In this document: in pieces, positions 35,256 through 45,960 of the stretch
Position numbering within the stretch: position 1 is the first letter of the stretch
Layout: each line of letters begins with the position of its first letter
Assembly (NCBI GenBank): GCA_038380435.1
Contig: JAWZYU010000034.1
Coordinates: forward strand, 37,262,901 to 37,326,900
Length of the DNA: 64,000 nt
Source: Ryuthela nishihirai
Lineage: Eukaryota; Arthropoda; Arachnida; Araneae; Heptathelidae
Direction of reading: 5' to 3'
Translations under genes and position numbers: made by a program
Notes under the pieces: model-generated
Told to the model about the DNA's origin: nothing
The model's database searches: none
Seen by the model: only the letters and a program-made list of their open reading frames with translations

Positions 35256-35336
35256 TATACTGCTCACAAAAATTAGGGGATATTTCATTGCTTCATATTC
35301 ATTTTGAAATATCCCCTAATTTTTGTGAGCAGTATA
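35256..35336. repeat. 81-bp near-perfect palindrome (minimal inverted-repeat element)
   Basis: The left arm starts TATACTGCTCACAAAAATTA and the right arm ends TAATTTTTGTGAGCAGTATA. Complementarity continues inward through GGGGATATTTCA to a short loop. The TA at each end suggests a Tc1/mariner-derived element reduced to its two terminal repeats. Confidence 0.85.
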
Positions 35337-35573
35337 TTTTTAGCTTACGTAATAAGTATTGAAATCTTGAAAAGGAAACTGATTTTTTTTCTGGCCCCTC
35401 TGATACAGCTGCCTCCTTGAAAAAAAAATGCCAGTCTGCCCTGAGCAGTATACTTAGTCACATTATCAGTGTAATGAAGGAAATTACTGGAAGCGACAGT
35501 GGCTAAAACCACAGAATTGTGAGGATCTGTGGCTCCATCTCATTGAATGTATGGGCTTGGCCAACAATGATAT

Positions 35574-35785
35574 TATCTAGTGGCCGAGTGTTTAGCGCGC
35601 TTGGCTACTGATCTAAGGGACCTGTGGTCGAGCCCCGGGTAAGGCATGGATGTTTGTGTTGTTTTTCAGCTGAGGTCCTGCCATCCTCACAGACCTTCTG
35701 CTATAGCATATAAACTGACAGGCTCCTGTCAGACCTCTGTGGCAAGCAACTGCTTGAGGGGGTATTTATTTTTATTTTATCATTG
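35574..35785 (+). mobile_element. SINE-B, full length
   Basis: The head GGCCGAGTGTTTAGCGCGC and the B-box-like TGGTCGAGCCCCGGG are present, then GACAGGCTCCTGTCAGACC and GCTTGAGGGGGTATTTATT with a T-rich tail. No target duplication was found. It lies about 210 bases upstream of the CFDP1 start codon and may therefore sit in or near that gene's promoter. Confidence 0.85.
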
Positions 35786-35996
35786 TTGGCCAAGGTATGG
35801 GACAACGACAACCTCGCTGGTATTCGGCCATTTGGCAACATGTAATGTGAAAGAAGAAAACAAGCTGCATCATCTTAGTTGCAGAAAACGCATTGACTGG
35901 TGGAAGTAGTGCATGAGTTCTTTGTGGTTGCGAATTAATTACGTACCTAATTCAGTGTAATATGTTTACAGCAATATACATAACGTTATATTCATA

Positions 35997-36824
35997 ATGT
36001 CTAGCCTCCTGGATTTGAATTCAGATTCTTCAGATAGTGAAAGTGATTGTGATTACGTTCCACCTGGCGAAGTCACCGATCCTTCAGAAGACGAGGAGAG
36101 TGATGTTGAACCGGAGGCTGCAGAAGAGGCTTGTTATGACATTAAAAATAAAAAGAAAAGAACTCGTAAAAGGAAAAAGGAAGACGTAAATGAAGAAGAC
36201 GAGATAAAGGAAAATTCCAAATTGTCCGAGGAGGAAGAAAAGGAACGTGCTAAGAGTCTATGGAATGACTTTTTACAAGATGTAAAACCACCTGCAGTGA
36301 AAAAAAAGCAAGTGAATAGCTTAACCAATCAGTGTGCTTCAAAAGATAATAAACCAGTGAATTCTTTGTCAAAATCAGCTAATAAAGCAGAAAAAGTAAC
36401 TATATCTGAAGTATTTGAATTTGCTGGTGAAGCTGTTGTTGTTACAAAAGAAGTTGAGTCACATTCAGAAGAAGCAAAGAAACACAATTTAAATTCTGAT
36501 GTCTCAAATAGTGCTAATAAATCTGAATCTAAAGCTGCAATACAACCAAAACTGGGAGCAAATGCAAGTGGCGTTAAGAGACAAGGTGGCCTAGGGTCAG
36601 TTATTGGAAATATATTAAACAAAAAGCAAAAGTTGACTACTTTAGAAAAATCTCTTTTGGACTGGAAGACTTTTAAAAAAGAAGAAGGAATAGAAGAAGA
36701 ATTAGAACAGCATAACAGAGGCAAAGGTGGCTATTTGGAGAAACAAGCATTCCTGCAAAGAAGTGACTTGCGCCAATTCGAAGTTGAAAAGAGTGTCCGT
36801 TTGATTAACAGAAACAAGCGCTAA
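35997..36824 (+). CDS. CFDP1: CFDP1 / BCNT domain chromatin protein, single exon
   Basis: The 275-residue protein has the layout of the BCNT family (CFDP1 in vertebrates, Yeti in flies, Swc5 in yeast). These proteins are subunits of, or bind to, the SWR1/SRCAP complex that loads H2A.Z into nucleosomes. The N-terminus is acidic and serine-rich, with the SDCDYVPPGE motif near residue 16, the conserved histone-binding DYVP segment. A lysine-rich stretch follows at about 50-65, then SLWNDFLQDVKPP near 87. The C-terminal BCNT-C domain (about 200-275) contains LLDWKTFKKEEGIEEELEQH, NRGKGGYLEKQAFL and DLRQFEVEKSVR, all strongly conserved in the family. The frame is intact with no intron, whereas animal CFDP1 genes are usually split. 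The first Met gives the expected family N-terminus. Confidence 0.95.
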   Translation: MSSLLDLNSDSSDSESDCDYVPPGEVTDPSEDEESDVEPEAAEEACYDIKNKKKRTRKRKKEDVNEEDEIKENSKLSEEEEKERAKSLWNDFLQDVKPPAVKKKQVNSLTNQCASKDNKPVNSLSKSANKAEKVTISEVFEFAGEAVVVTKEVESHSEEAKKHNLNSDVSNSANKSESKAAIQPKLGANASGVKRQGGLGSVIGNILNKKQKLTTLEKSLLDWKTFKKEEGIEEELEQHNRGKGGYLEKQAFLQRSDLRQFEVEKSVRLINRNKR

Positions 36825-36976
36825 AACTTGCAGAGCAAAAACTACATTGTCATTTATTACATTGTTATGTTTTAATATGTTGTTTACACCAGTATTAAGT
36901 TGTGCACGTTATATTTTGTGATAAGTAAAATTTCTTTTTCCTATAGTGTGGTGCACTGTAATAGACTATTTACTAT

Positions 36977-36982
36977 ATTAAA
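36977..36982 (+). promoter_or_regulatory. Candidate polyadenylation signal ATTAAA for CFDP1
   Basis: This common variant signal lies about 150 bases after the stop codon. No canonical AATAAA lies nearer. No genomic poly(A) tract follows. Confidence 0.4.
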
Positions 36983-38954
36983 AGCTATGTAATTTGTTTC
37001 AAATATCAGGTAAATGTTATTTCTACCATATTAAATGAGAATAACATAGAACACAAAATTATTATATCTGTAAATTCTCAGAAAGTAAAATTGTAAAATC
37101 AGTGTAGATTTGGAATTTAGTTGTGTAGTATGCTGGCAATGGCGTTTAAATCTGTGATGTGACAGTGTTGTAGCAATGATTATGTCAAATGTGATTGGTT
37201 GGTTTCTTTCTGAGCTGTGCTCTGTTGCTCTACACTGATCTAATTGCATTGCAAATTGGACAGGTCACAGGGAGACCTATAGGTATCAGAAATCGCTTAA
37301 TGTAGAATGATTAAATTTCCTTTCGATTATATGTGAAAAAGGAATTGAGTCAGTTGATCTTGTCCATAATGATTGCCATCTGACCCAATAGGTAGTGGGG
37401 TGACCAGATATCCTTTCTTTGCATAAAGTGTCTTGCTAAATTGTCAACAGATGCCATTTGCACCCTCTTTTTGTTCCTCAGTTTCATAATTATTTTGCAG
37501 TGTTTTTTTTTTTCAAAAATAATGTTATCACTTCATAATAAATTAGTATAATTTGTGATACAATATAAATCATAAAGTAATTATTTTGCTGCTAAGCATT
37601 GTGTCTAAGCCTCTGCAGTATTCCATTTTTTTGTTTTGATAATTTAGTTGCTTTGAGACAGGCTTATTATTCCCCTACAGAAAGTTAAAGTATCTTCATT
37701 GCTGTGATGTCTAAGCTAAGGAAAATATCAAAAGTATTTAAAAAAGAAATTATTAATATATGGTTTCAGTTACTAAGCTTAATATTTTTATGCACAGAAA
37801 TTCCAAAAAGCTGATTAGAAAAGAATAATAAAAATTCTAAATGACTTAGAAGTCATTGTTCTATTGCATCTCAAGTAGTAATGTACAATAAGCATTAAAG
37901 TGCATGTTCATAACTGTTGTAACATGATTATGTCTGCATACATTTTCTGACTCGACAGTTTTCAGCTTTTTGAACTGAACTGTTGTTATTGTTCTTTTTT
38001 TCCTACTTTTTGGGCTCCCCCCCCCCCCCAACCCTCTACCTATTATTTTTTGTATGCTCCATTTGCACTTTCCCCCATGGAAGGCTATGCTAACCTAAGA
38101 AGTATTCAATATTCTGTTTAATCTACTTCCACAGAAATTTTCAAGAAAATGCCCCCTAGTCAATGGTAGTGCCCTCCCCCCTCACACTGGTCTAACTGTT
38201 GTTTAAGAACATTCCTTTAACTTGTTTACAGGCTTTAGAAATTTCAAAATACCTGATAATCCTTAAAGCATCAGGTTTCTCATAAAGCATGCAGCCATGA
38301 TAAGTTTTTACTTTTTTTTAGCAGAATAACACCTGAATTTTAAAACCTTTCCGCAGTGGAAATTAAATTATGGTATTAACATTTATTATGCAGCTAAAGT
38401 CCTTCTAAATAATTAAATGCATCAAGTTGAAATTAAAAAGCCCATGAAAATGAAGTTTGTTCATGTTAATCAGAAAATTACATTGATCTTATTTTAAAAT
38501 TGTTGCTGAAAGTCATTGATTTTCCTTGGATAATTTTGCATTAATTTAATATATAGCTTTACCAATACTTTGTCACACTTTCTCAAACTCCGGGTCTGGA
38601 AGAAGCAGCCGGTGACATCACAACAAGAGGGCACCTGTTGGGATTTGGCTAAGCAGCTACATTAATAATCAGTATTTTAATAATTTGAAAAAAAATTGAT
38701 AACATCTTTTCATTAAATGAATATTGCTTTTGTTTCACCATTGAATTCATGGTTTATATATAAACATTGAATATTCCAGGATTATTGGCACTGTACCATA
38801 TGTCAGATTTCTGCAGACTGGGAGCTTAGATTTGATTAGCAAAGATAGCACAAGTGAAACTTCATGTAAAAAAAATAGAAGTTTCAATTTTACATATATA
38901 ATTAAAGCTTTAAAATGTTTTTTACCTGCTAAATTTTTCTGCAAATTTTGATTC
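36983..38954. other. AT-rich intergenic DNA, no gene seen
   Basis: No gene or repeat family was recognised. A run of about 13 C lies near 38017-38029. Confidence 0.5.
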
Positions 38955-38956
38955 AC

Positions 38957-39160
38957 TTAGCCAGGTGGTTACTGCACTAGGCTACTGATCTAAGGGACCT
39001 GGGTTCAAGCCCCGGGTAAGGCATGGATGTATGTTGTTATTTTGCTGAGGTCCTGCCATCCTCTCGGACCTTCTGCTATGGCATGTAAACTGACAGACTC
39101 CTATCAGACTTGTCACAAGCAGCTGCTGAGGGGATTTTTTTTAAATAAAATATTTTAGCT
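38957..39160 (+). mobile_element. SINE-B, moderately diverged
   Basis: The head TAGCCAGGTGGTTACTGCAC is altered, but GGGTTCAAGCCCCGGGTAAGG, CTGAGGTCCTGCCATCCTC and AAGCAGCTGCTGAGGGG are clear. It ends in a T-rich tail and AAATAAAA. No target duplication was identified. Confidence 0.8.
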
Positions 39161-41080
39161 TGCTTTCTGATAACCATTTTTTAGTATCCAAATGTAGCAT
39201 TCAACTCGTGATCATCACATTCCCTTGATTTTTATTTTATCTGAACCAATGCATTTTCTCACAAATTGGGAAGCTTTTCTCCTCTAAGATTTAATTCACA
39301 ATATCACTGTTAGGAGAGTTATATCTCCTGTGTTGCAGCTTGAGATGCTAAAACTATTCAATGGTAAAAGTTCATTTTACATATCGTGTTAAAGGTTTAG
39401 TTATATTTACCACTGTAGGAGAATAATCTTTGGTTGGTGACTGGTGCATTCGTCATAGTGCTGCGATGCTCTAGTATTGGAGGTTTGCCAGTCCAATAGC
39501 ATTGCTGGGTGGTCTTTGGCACTGTCCGCTGCTGTACAGAATGTTCATCTGTTTAGCACATGGTGGAGGTGTTTCTCTACACATGATGCAGGAGGACATG
39601 CTATGGAGTATGGTCATGGTGGATATATTGTAGCTTTGTTTGATCAGTGGTAAAGGATCTTCTGCTGCTTTACACATTTGACATTTATTTCCAAGCATAA
39701 TGCATTTCATTGGTCTGCTTTGCCAACATCTTCAGATGCTATCAACTCCTTTATCTCCCAAGACTGAAACCAAAATTACTTCTGGTAATATGCAGCTTCG
39801 GTTAAGAGTGGAATGGGAGCAAAGCACAAGATGCAGATGGCCCTATTGAGTTTTTGGCAGTGGCTTGTGTGCTTGCACTGTCAGCTCAAAATGCTACATA
39901 TTATATTCATTTGCATTTATACTTTTATTGAACTTTAATTTTTCTTTCTATAGATTTATTCATTTCCATAAATGTTTATATCATTATTGATCTTTTGGCA
40001 TTATGATTCATCTTTGCTGGTTTTTTTCTGCTGAAATCTTACAATGTGCTGTTGCAGATATTATTTTAACATCTCTTTAGGTTCTTTTATTTATTTTTTA
40101 TTTCTTGGTTTTTACATTCAGAAAACTTTGGGCTTTAATCATTTCCTGAGAATGAAAGATCTTGGATATGGAAGCAAGAAAGATTTTCTTGACTCAGAAA
40201 ACTGTCCTCCTGTAGTTGGATGAGGAACAACAAGACCTTTTATCAAGGCCTTTTATCCTACTATACTGATGGGATTTCAATCCCCTCCCCTTAGCAAATT
40301 TTTATTTTAAATTATAGATTGAGTGTATATTGAATGATTTAGAAAAGTAAAAAAAAAATACAACCTGCTCCCAAAGTATTGATTTTACTGACTGTCCAGT
40401 CACAGACCAACATGAATTTTGTAGCATGATTTCTTTACTACTTCTCTACGATCAGTTGTGTTGTATTTACCCTATAAGAAGGCACCTTGGATACTTTCAT
40501 CTATCCAAGCTATCCTTGTTCATAATTTTTGGTATTTGTCTATACAAATTAATGTTTTAAAGCAACTGGAACATGTAATGTATTTGTGAACAATAAAAAA
40601 GCATTTTAATTGTCACGACAATGACAATGTACATATACAAATTCACCATTATTGATTAAACATTGCAATTTGTCATATATAGAGCAGAAAATCTTTTAAA
40701 ATATAGTCATTTTGTTACTCAACAACAATTTTTTACAATAAATTTCTCAATTTAATAAACACGATTATAAGCTGTATACAACATCAATCTTATCACAATC
40801 ATATTGCTACTTGTGCAATACATAAGATATATTTCATTTAAGCCATATTTAACCTTGACATCAACTTCTAACTACATAAGTCAACACAATGTAAGAATAT
40901 TAAAAGTATTACCAATTCAGCAATTGGGCTGACCCATGATGTTCCGTCCTTCGACCTGGTATTGTCCTAATTTTACATTTCAGATGTTCTAGCTGGTAAC
41001 TTTTTTGGCTTTGTTATTAAAGCCCAGAAGGTGTTCATATTGATGAAATATTTGTGCTTTTCCTGTATATTGCGGCTGGC
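39161..41080. other. Intergenic DNA, no gene seen
   Basis: No coding region or recognised repeat was found in this 1.9-kb stretch. It is AT-rich with chance open frames only. Confidence 0.5.
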
Positions 41081-41240
41081 ATATTAAGCATCTTGATGGA
41101 AAGACTGCCATATATAAGATGTAATGGATCGTAAGGAAAATATTAAGAATCACTTAATATTTTTGTATGGTCACTTAATATCTTCCTTATGATGCATTAC
41201 ATCTTATATATGACAGGTCTCCATCAAGAAGCTTAATATT
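41081..41240. repeat. 160-bp fold-back repeat
   Basis: ATATTAAGCATCTTGATGG at the left is mirrored by CCATCAAGAAGCTTAATATT at the right. Inside them CATATATAAGATGTAATG is mirrored by CATTACATCTTATATATG. The central part repeats AATATTAAG and CACTTAATAT in both orientations. It is probably a miniature inverted-repeat element; no coding. Confidence 0.8.
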
Positions 41241-41264
41241 AGTGTTACTAGTCCTTCACGATGT

Positions 41265-41593
41265 GTTCGAGTCCCAGCTGGGTCAGCGTTGAGATTTATC
41301 TCCGCAAAATTCATCGCCCTGCTCACGGTCAGTAGGGGACACCGATGGGCTTGGAAAGGCCGCCTTCCGTCGGATGGGACGTTAAGCTGTGGCCCTGTGT
41401 GCGGGAGAGCCATACCCTGTGCACGTTAAAGAACATGCTGGATGGCCTTGACGGGAGGCTACCATCTGTCTCCCAACAGCTGTTCCAGTGGGCCCCCTCC
41501 CCCAACCTTCTCTGAGCCTTCAGGGTCCATGTGACCTGGCCATTTAGCCCATGGTGTGCAAAAAAGTGCCGCTCAGAGGTAAAACAACCCAAC
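41265..41593 (+). mobile_element. SINE-A, 5'-truncated at the B box
   Basis: The copy begins abruptly inside the B box (GTTCGAGTCCCAGC) and is otherwise close to consensus to its 3' end. CCTTCACGATGT flanks it exactly at 41253-41264 and 41594-41605. A truncated 5' end with a perfect target duplication shows LINE-type target-primed insertion starting at the 3' end. Confidence 0.95.
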
Positions 41594-41877
41594 CCTTCAC
41601 GATGTTGTAGTTAATTAGCAGGGTCACTTATTTTTATGTAGTCACATTCCGTGCTAAACATGTTGATTTCCACCTTCGTCATAGTTGGGAGAATGAAGAA
41701 CACTTAACTAAAAACTTGACTCCAACCGAGTCTTTGTGCAATGTAAAACATTAATAACCATGTATAAAAGATCCAATAGAATGCTGCAAACTTTTATATC
41801 ACTCATGCAGCAATCCACCACGTACAACGCATTTCATCCCCCTACTATCTTGAGGCTTCCTCAGGTACAATGCACTC

Positions 41878-43035
41878 TCAATTGACTGCCAATCTCGTTA
41901 TATACCCATCTCTCTTAATTTTGGATAACTGTGTAACTTGTTGCTCACGCAACAGGAGGTTCAAAGCTGCGGGTACAGTTGGTATGTCAGTGTTACAAAT
42001 GGATTCTTTATGTAAATTTATTAAAAGTGTTTCAGCATAATTCAATTGAAATTTGGTTGGAGGTGCAGTTAATGGTTTGTATTGTACTTTTTTCATTTTT
42101 ATATTGTTTTCTATTATTACCTGTGCTAGTGCTGTATTAGGTTTCTTATTTTTAATATTATTATGCTTTGTATATCGAAAGCTATAGAATCTTTGTTCAG
42201 TTTTTAATGTCTGGAGTGTTGTACTATATTGATAAGCTCGAAAAAAGTATGGGTAAATTGCTGATTTTTTTTTTTTTGTAATATATGGGGTGGGCCGAAT
42301 TATAAGGTTAGGTATAAATGTTATTTTCCAAAAAACTTCTAGGTCACATTTCGATATTTTCTTTTTAATCCTGATATCCAGATAAGGTAATTCCCCCTTA
42401 TTCTCTGCTTCATGGGTAAATTTAATAGATGGTAAAATATTAAACATGTCGCTAAGTGTATTGAATTTAGTTATAGGATGGTCCCAAAAAATAGGGCAGG
42501 GGTGGCTCAGTCGGTAGCACGCCAGGCTCGTAATCTGTAGTTCCCAGGTTCGAGTCCCAGCTGGGTCAGCGTTGAGATTTATCTCTGCAAAATTCCCCTC
42601 CCTGCCCACGGTCAGTAGGGGACACCGATGGGCTTGGAAAGGCTGCCGTCCGTCGGATGGGATGTTAAGCCGTGGCCCAGTGTGCGGGAGAGCCATACCC
42701 TGTGCACATTAAAGAACACTCTGGATGGCCTTGACGGGAGGCTACCATCTGTCTCCCAACAGCTGTTCCAGTGGGTCCCCTCCTCCAACCTTCTCTGAGC
42801 CTTCGGGGTCCTTGTGGCCTGGCCATTTAGCCCATGGTGTGCAAAAAAGTGCTGCTCAGAGGTAAAACAATCCAATCCAAAAAGTCCCAAAAAATCACAT
42901 CCAGTATCACAGATATAGTGTTGGTTTTAATGGTATACGTTGAAGTGCTGTATGTTCAACATGTTGCATAATGGTTTCAGCCATGAGTCCCAACAGAGGG
43001 GATCCCATTAGCACAACCTCCGTCTGAACCCATGC
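41878..43035 (-). pseudogene. Penelope-like retroelement remnant split by SINE-A
   Basis: On the minus strand the right part (43035-42896) reads VVLMGSPLLGLMAETIMQH, the RT segment before the catalytic box. A decayed box follows (about LDVIFWDHPITKFN across the SINE insertion). The left part continues LPSIKFTHEAENKGELPYLD, then RIKKK and PYFFRAYQYS, typical of the region after YxDD in Penelope-like RTs. The YVDD residues are not preserved. The part upstream of VVLMGSP is missing, and I see no GIY-YIG domain downstream. If the SINE is ignored the two parts adjoin exactly at the target duplication. Confidence 0.75.
42493..42883 (+). mobile_element. SINE-A inserted in the Penelope-like remnant
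   Basis: GTCCCAAAAAAT flanks it exactly at 42481-42492 and 42884-42895. The 3' body carries CCTTGTGGCCTGGCC in place of CCATGTGACCTGGCC, a diagnostic difference shared with the copies at 43511, 49153 and 53840. Confidence 0.95.
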
Positions 43036-43324
43036 CCAACTGTTGACTATGAACCAATTAGAATTTATTGATCTTTTGGCATTAGTTTGCCAAAAGATTG
43101 ATGTTGTATACAGCTTATAATCATGTTTATTACATTGATACACAATAGCTGTGATTGTAATCTTTTAAATATGATAAATTTCTCATTTTCAATTTTCATT
43201 ACTTGAGGTCATCTATATGTACCATTTATTAAAGTAAAATTATTTAGCCCATTTTATTTCTACCTTTATCATTGTTTCTTTTCTGCTAAAATGAATTACG
43301 TCGAAGTATAAAATAAATACTTTT

Positions 43325-43510
43325 TCAAACAGCTACTTGCCACAGATGTCTGATATGCATCTGTCAGTTTATATTCTATAGTTGAATCTCTGAGGATCGC
43401 AAGACCTTAGCAGAAAGACAACACAAACATCAATGTATTATCCAGGGCTCAAACCCAGGTCCCTGTGATCAGTAGCCAAACATGCTAACCACTAGAGCAC
43501 TGGATGGATG
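43325..43510 (-). mobile_element. SINE-B, diverged, host of a SINE-A insertion
   Basis: CAGCTACTTGCCACAGATGTC, then AGGATCGCAAGACCTTAGCAG and GGGCTCAAACCCAGGTCCC, match the minus strand of SINE-B. Its tRNA-like 5' end runs to about 43510, where SINE-A begins. The many substitutions fit the order SINE-B first, SINE-A later. Confidence 0.8.
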
Positions 43511-43896
43511 GGGGCGGGGGTGGCTCAGTCGGTAGCGTGCCAGGCTCGTAATCTGTAGTTCCCAGGTTCGAGTCCCAGCTGGGTCAGCGTTGAGATTTAT
43601 CTCCGCAAAATTCCTCGCCCTGCCCACAGTCAGTAGGGGACACAGATGGGCTTGAAAAGGTACCGTCCGTCGGATGGGACGTTAAGCCTTGGCCCCGTGT
43701 GCGGGAGAGCCATACCCTGTGCACGTAAAAGAACACGCTGGATGGCCTTGATGGGAGGCTACCATCTGTCTCCCAACAGCTGTTCCAGTGGGTCCCCTCC
43801 CCCAACCTTCTCTGAGCCTTCGGGGTCCTTGTGGCCTGGCCATTTAGCCCATGGTGTGCAAAAAAGTGCTGCTCAGAGGTAAAACAACCCAACCCA
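43511..43896 (+). mobile_element. SINE-A inserted at the end of a SINE-B
   Basis: ACTGGATGGATG flanks it exactly at 43499-43510 and 43897-43908. It belongs to the CCTTGTGGCC subfamily. Confidence 0.95.
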
Positions 43897-43915
43897 ACTG
43901 GATGGATGTACAGGG

Positions 43916-44195
43916 TGATTATAATTAAACTGACATTACTCAGAGTGATGTAGAGAAGGATCTGCTCGACAGATCACAGCGAAAAGTGGTGGATACCTTA
44001 ATAAGAACAAGGGGTAGAGAATTTGAATAAAAAAAATTAGTTACTGAGTGCCACCAGGTGGCATGGGTGTGCTAAAATAAAGAAAATTCCAAGTTGAACA
44101 AACATAACCTTTATTTTACAAATCAAGATTTTCAATATGTGAACCATTTGTATGCAAAATGTGCTGGAAACGTAATACAGCATGGTCCACAGAGG
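43916..44195 (-). pseudogene. 3' end of a DDE transposase gene, remnant
   Basis: From about 44190 down to 44120 the minus strand reads AVLRFQHILHTNGSHIENLD and then a stop. A C-terminal end of the form NG-H-I-E is typical of transposases of a Tc1-like subgroup common in arthropods. The 200 bases that follow are non-coding and end at ACAGGGTGATTATAATTAAA (43912 on), which looks like a terminal repeat. The rest of the gene is missing on the right. Confidence 0.45.
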
Positions 44196-44371
44196 CGTGA
44201 TATCAACAAAAAATGGTCCGATTATAAAGTTTACAGTAAACCTGCACCATACAGCATGTGGATGTGCTTTTAAGTAGTCATAATTCTAATGTCAGTAATT
44301 CTCAGTTTGCAGTCAGTCAGTCATTCAGTCGTATTATCTATATTGGCACTACTGTAAGCCCTCCACATGTT

Positions 44372-44390
44372 GGGGGGGGGGGGGGGGGGG
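44372..44390 (+). repeat. Run of 19 G
   Basis: An uninterrupted G tract. Such tracts are prone to length errors and can form G-quadruplexes. Confidence 0.9.
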
Positions 44391-44399
44391 CTATCAAAC

Positions 44400-45553
44400 G
44401 CACCAGATCTTGAGTATATTAAAAGCAAATTGAAATAAATGCAGTTTAATACAAGTTCCTGATATCAGGATATTAACTTATACAACATTAATTAAATTAG
44501 AGATATTGATTAAGGTAAAAATCCAAATGACACAAACTAAGCCTATTCAAAAAGAAAGCAATTTGCCAAACAGTTTGACCTAAAAATCATGAGAGAATAT
44601 AAATTTTTTAATTAAATTAGAATGTAAAACAACATGTTTAATTTAGTACACAAAGTTTCATTGCATCATGTTTGTTAGCCAATGAGAATTCAAGAAAACA
44701 ACGAATTTTGATTCGCTGAGACGTCAAAAGCTTCGAATTTCGAAAAGGAGGAAAGGAATTTTTTAAAACATGTTTAGTTTTAATAAATCTAAATAAAGTT
44801 ATAATAGATAATTGTTTTTCTTTAAATTCTCTAAGAAGAGAATGTTCGAAATAATCGAAAATTTATTAAGGAAATAACAAAATTCAACCCAAAGGTTTGA
44901 AAATATATATATATATCCTGTTGGGGGCAGATTTTCTGAGCGTTTATGTAAAGTTCATTATACTTATTAAGGATTTTCCCTTTATTAACTGTTCCTTTTA
45001 AAACTTTATACGAAAGTGGGATCTTTTGCTCTGCCTGTGAAGATTTTGGGTTAGCAATATAGTGAAGAATGTCCATGACATCTGTAGTTTCTTGAAATGA
45101 CCTTACAATCTAAAGTATGTATACAAGATCTTGATTCTCAATTAACTCATGAAGCTTGGAAATAAGTTTGGTTTTAAGTAGACTTTAAGTGGTTTCTTTT
45201 TAGGGAAAGAATTCAGAATTACTTTTACTTCAGTTTTAGTAATTGTTAAAGAAATTTTTGAAAAATACATGTAATTCAAATATATCTTTTTTTTTTCACC
45301 TCCATTCCAGTTATCAGCATTCTGAAGGTCTGGCCCTGCTGTCATAAAATAAGGAGATACATTTGTAAACCTGAAGAACAATTATATTTCTGTTGCATAT
45401 ACTCTATATTTTAGAGAGCTTGTCTGATCAAGAACTAAATGGTAACAACTAAGCATCCTCTTATCATATAACTAAATTTGGGCCCTTAATCTTCCCCCAC
45501 CCACCCCTGCAAAAATATCTTAAAATAGAAGATTTTGCCTTTAAGAGCTACGA
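44400..45553. other. AT-rich intergenic DNA, no gene seen
   Basis: No gene or repeat family was recognised in this stretch. Confidence 0.5.
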
Positions 45554-45566
45554 CCACCAAATTTGG

Positions 45567-45947
45567 GTTGGGTTGTTTTACCCCTGAGCGGCACTTTTTT
45601 GCACACCATGGGCTAAATGGCCAGGTCACATGGACCCCGAAGGCTCAGAGAAGGTTGGGGGAGGGGACCCACTGGAACAGCTGTTGGGAGACAGATGGTA
45701 GCCTCCCGTCAAGGCCATCCAGCGTGTTCTTTAACGTGCACAGGGTATGACTCTCCCGCACACGGGGCCTCGGCTTAACGTCCCATCCGAAGGACGACGG
45801 CCTTTCCAAGCCTATCGGTGTCCCCTACTGACCGTGGGCAGGGCGGGGAATTTTGCGGAGATAAATCTCAGCGCTGACCCAGCTGGGACTCGAACCTGGG
45901 AACTACAGATTATGAGCCTGGCGCGCTACCGACTGAGACACCCCGCC
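45567..45947 (-). mobile_element. SINE-A, minus strand
   Basis: CCACCAAATTTGG is present at 45554-45566 and 45948-45960. The body is near consensus of the CCATGTGACC type. Confidence 0.93.
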
Positions 45948-45960
45948 CCACCAAATTTGG

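Noticed and set aside
36134..36724. Antisense frames in CFDP1 rich in Ser and Phe
   Set aside because: They are the complement of Lys/Glu-rich codons, not real genes.
43071..43098. Hairpin ATCTTTTGGCA/TGCCAAAAGAT as a terminator
   Set aside because: It is a short palindrome in non-coding DNA of a eukaryote with no gene before it.
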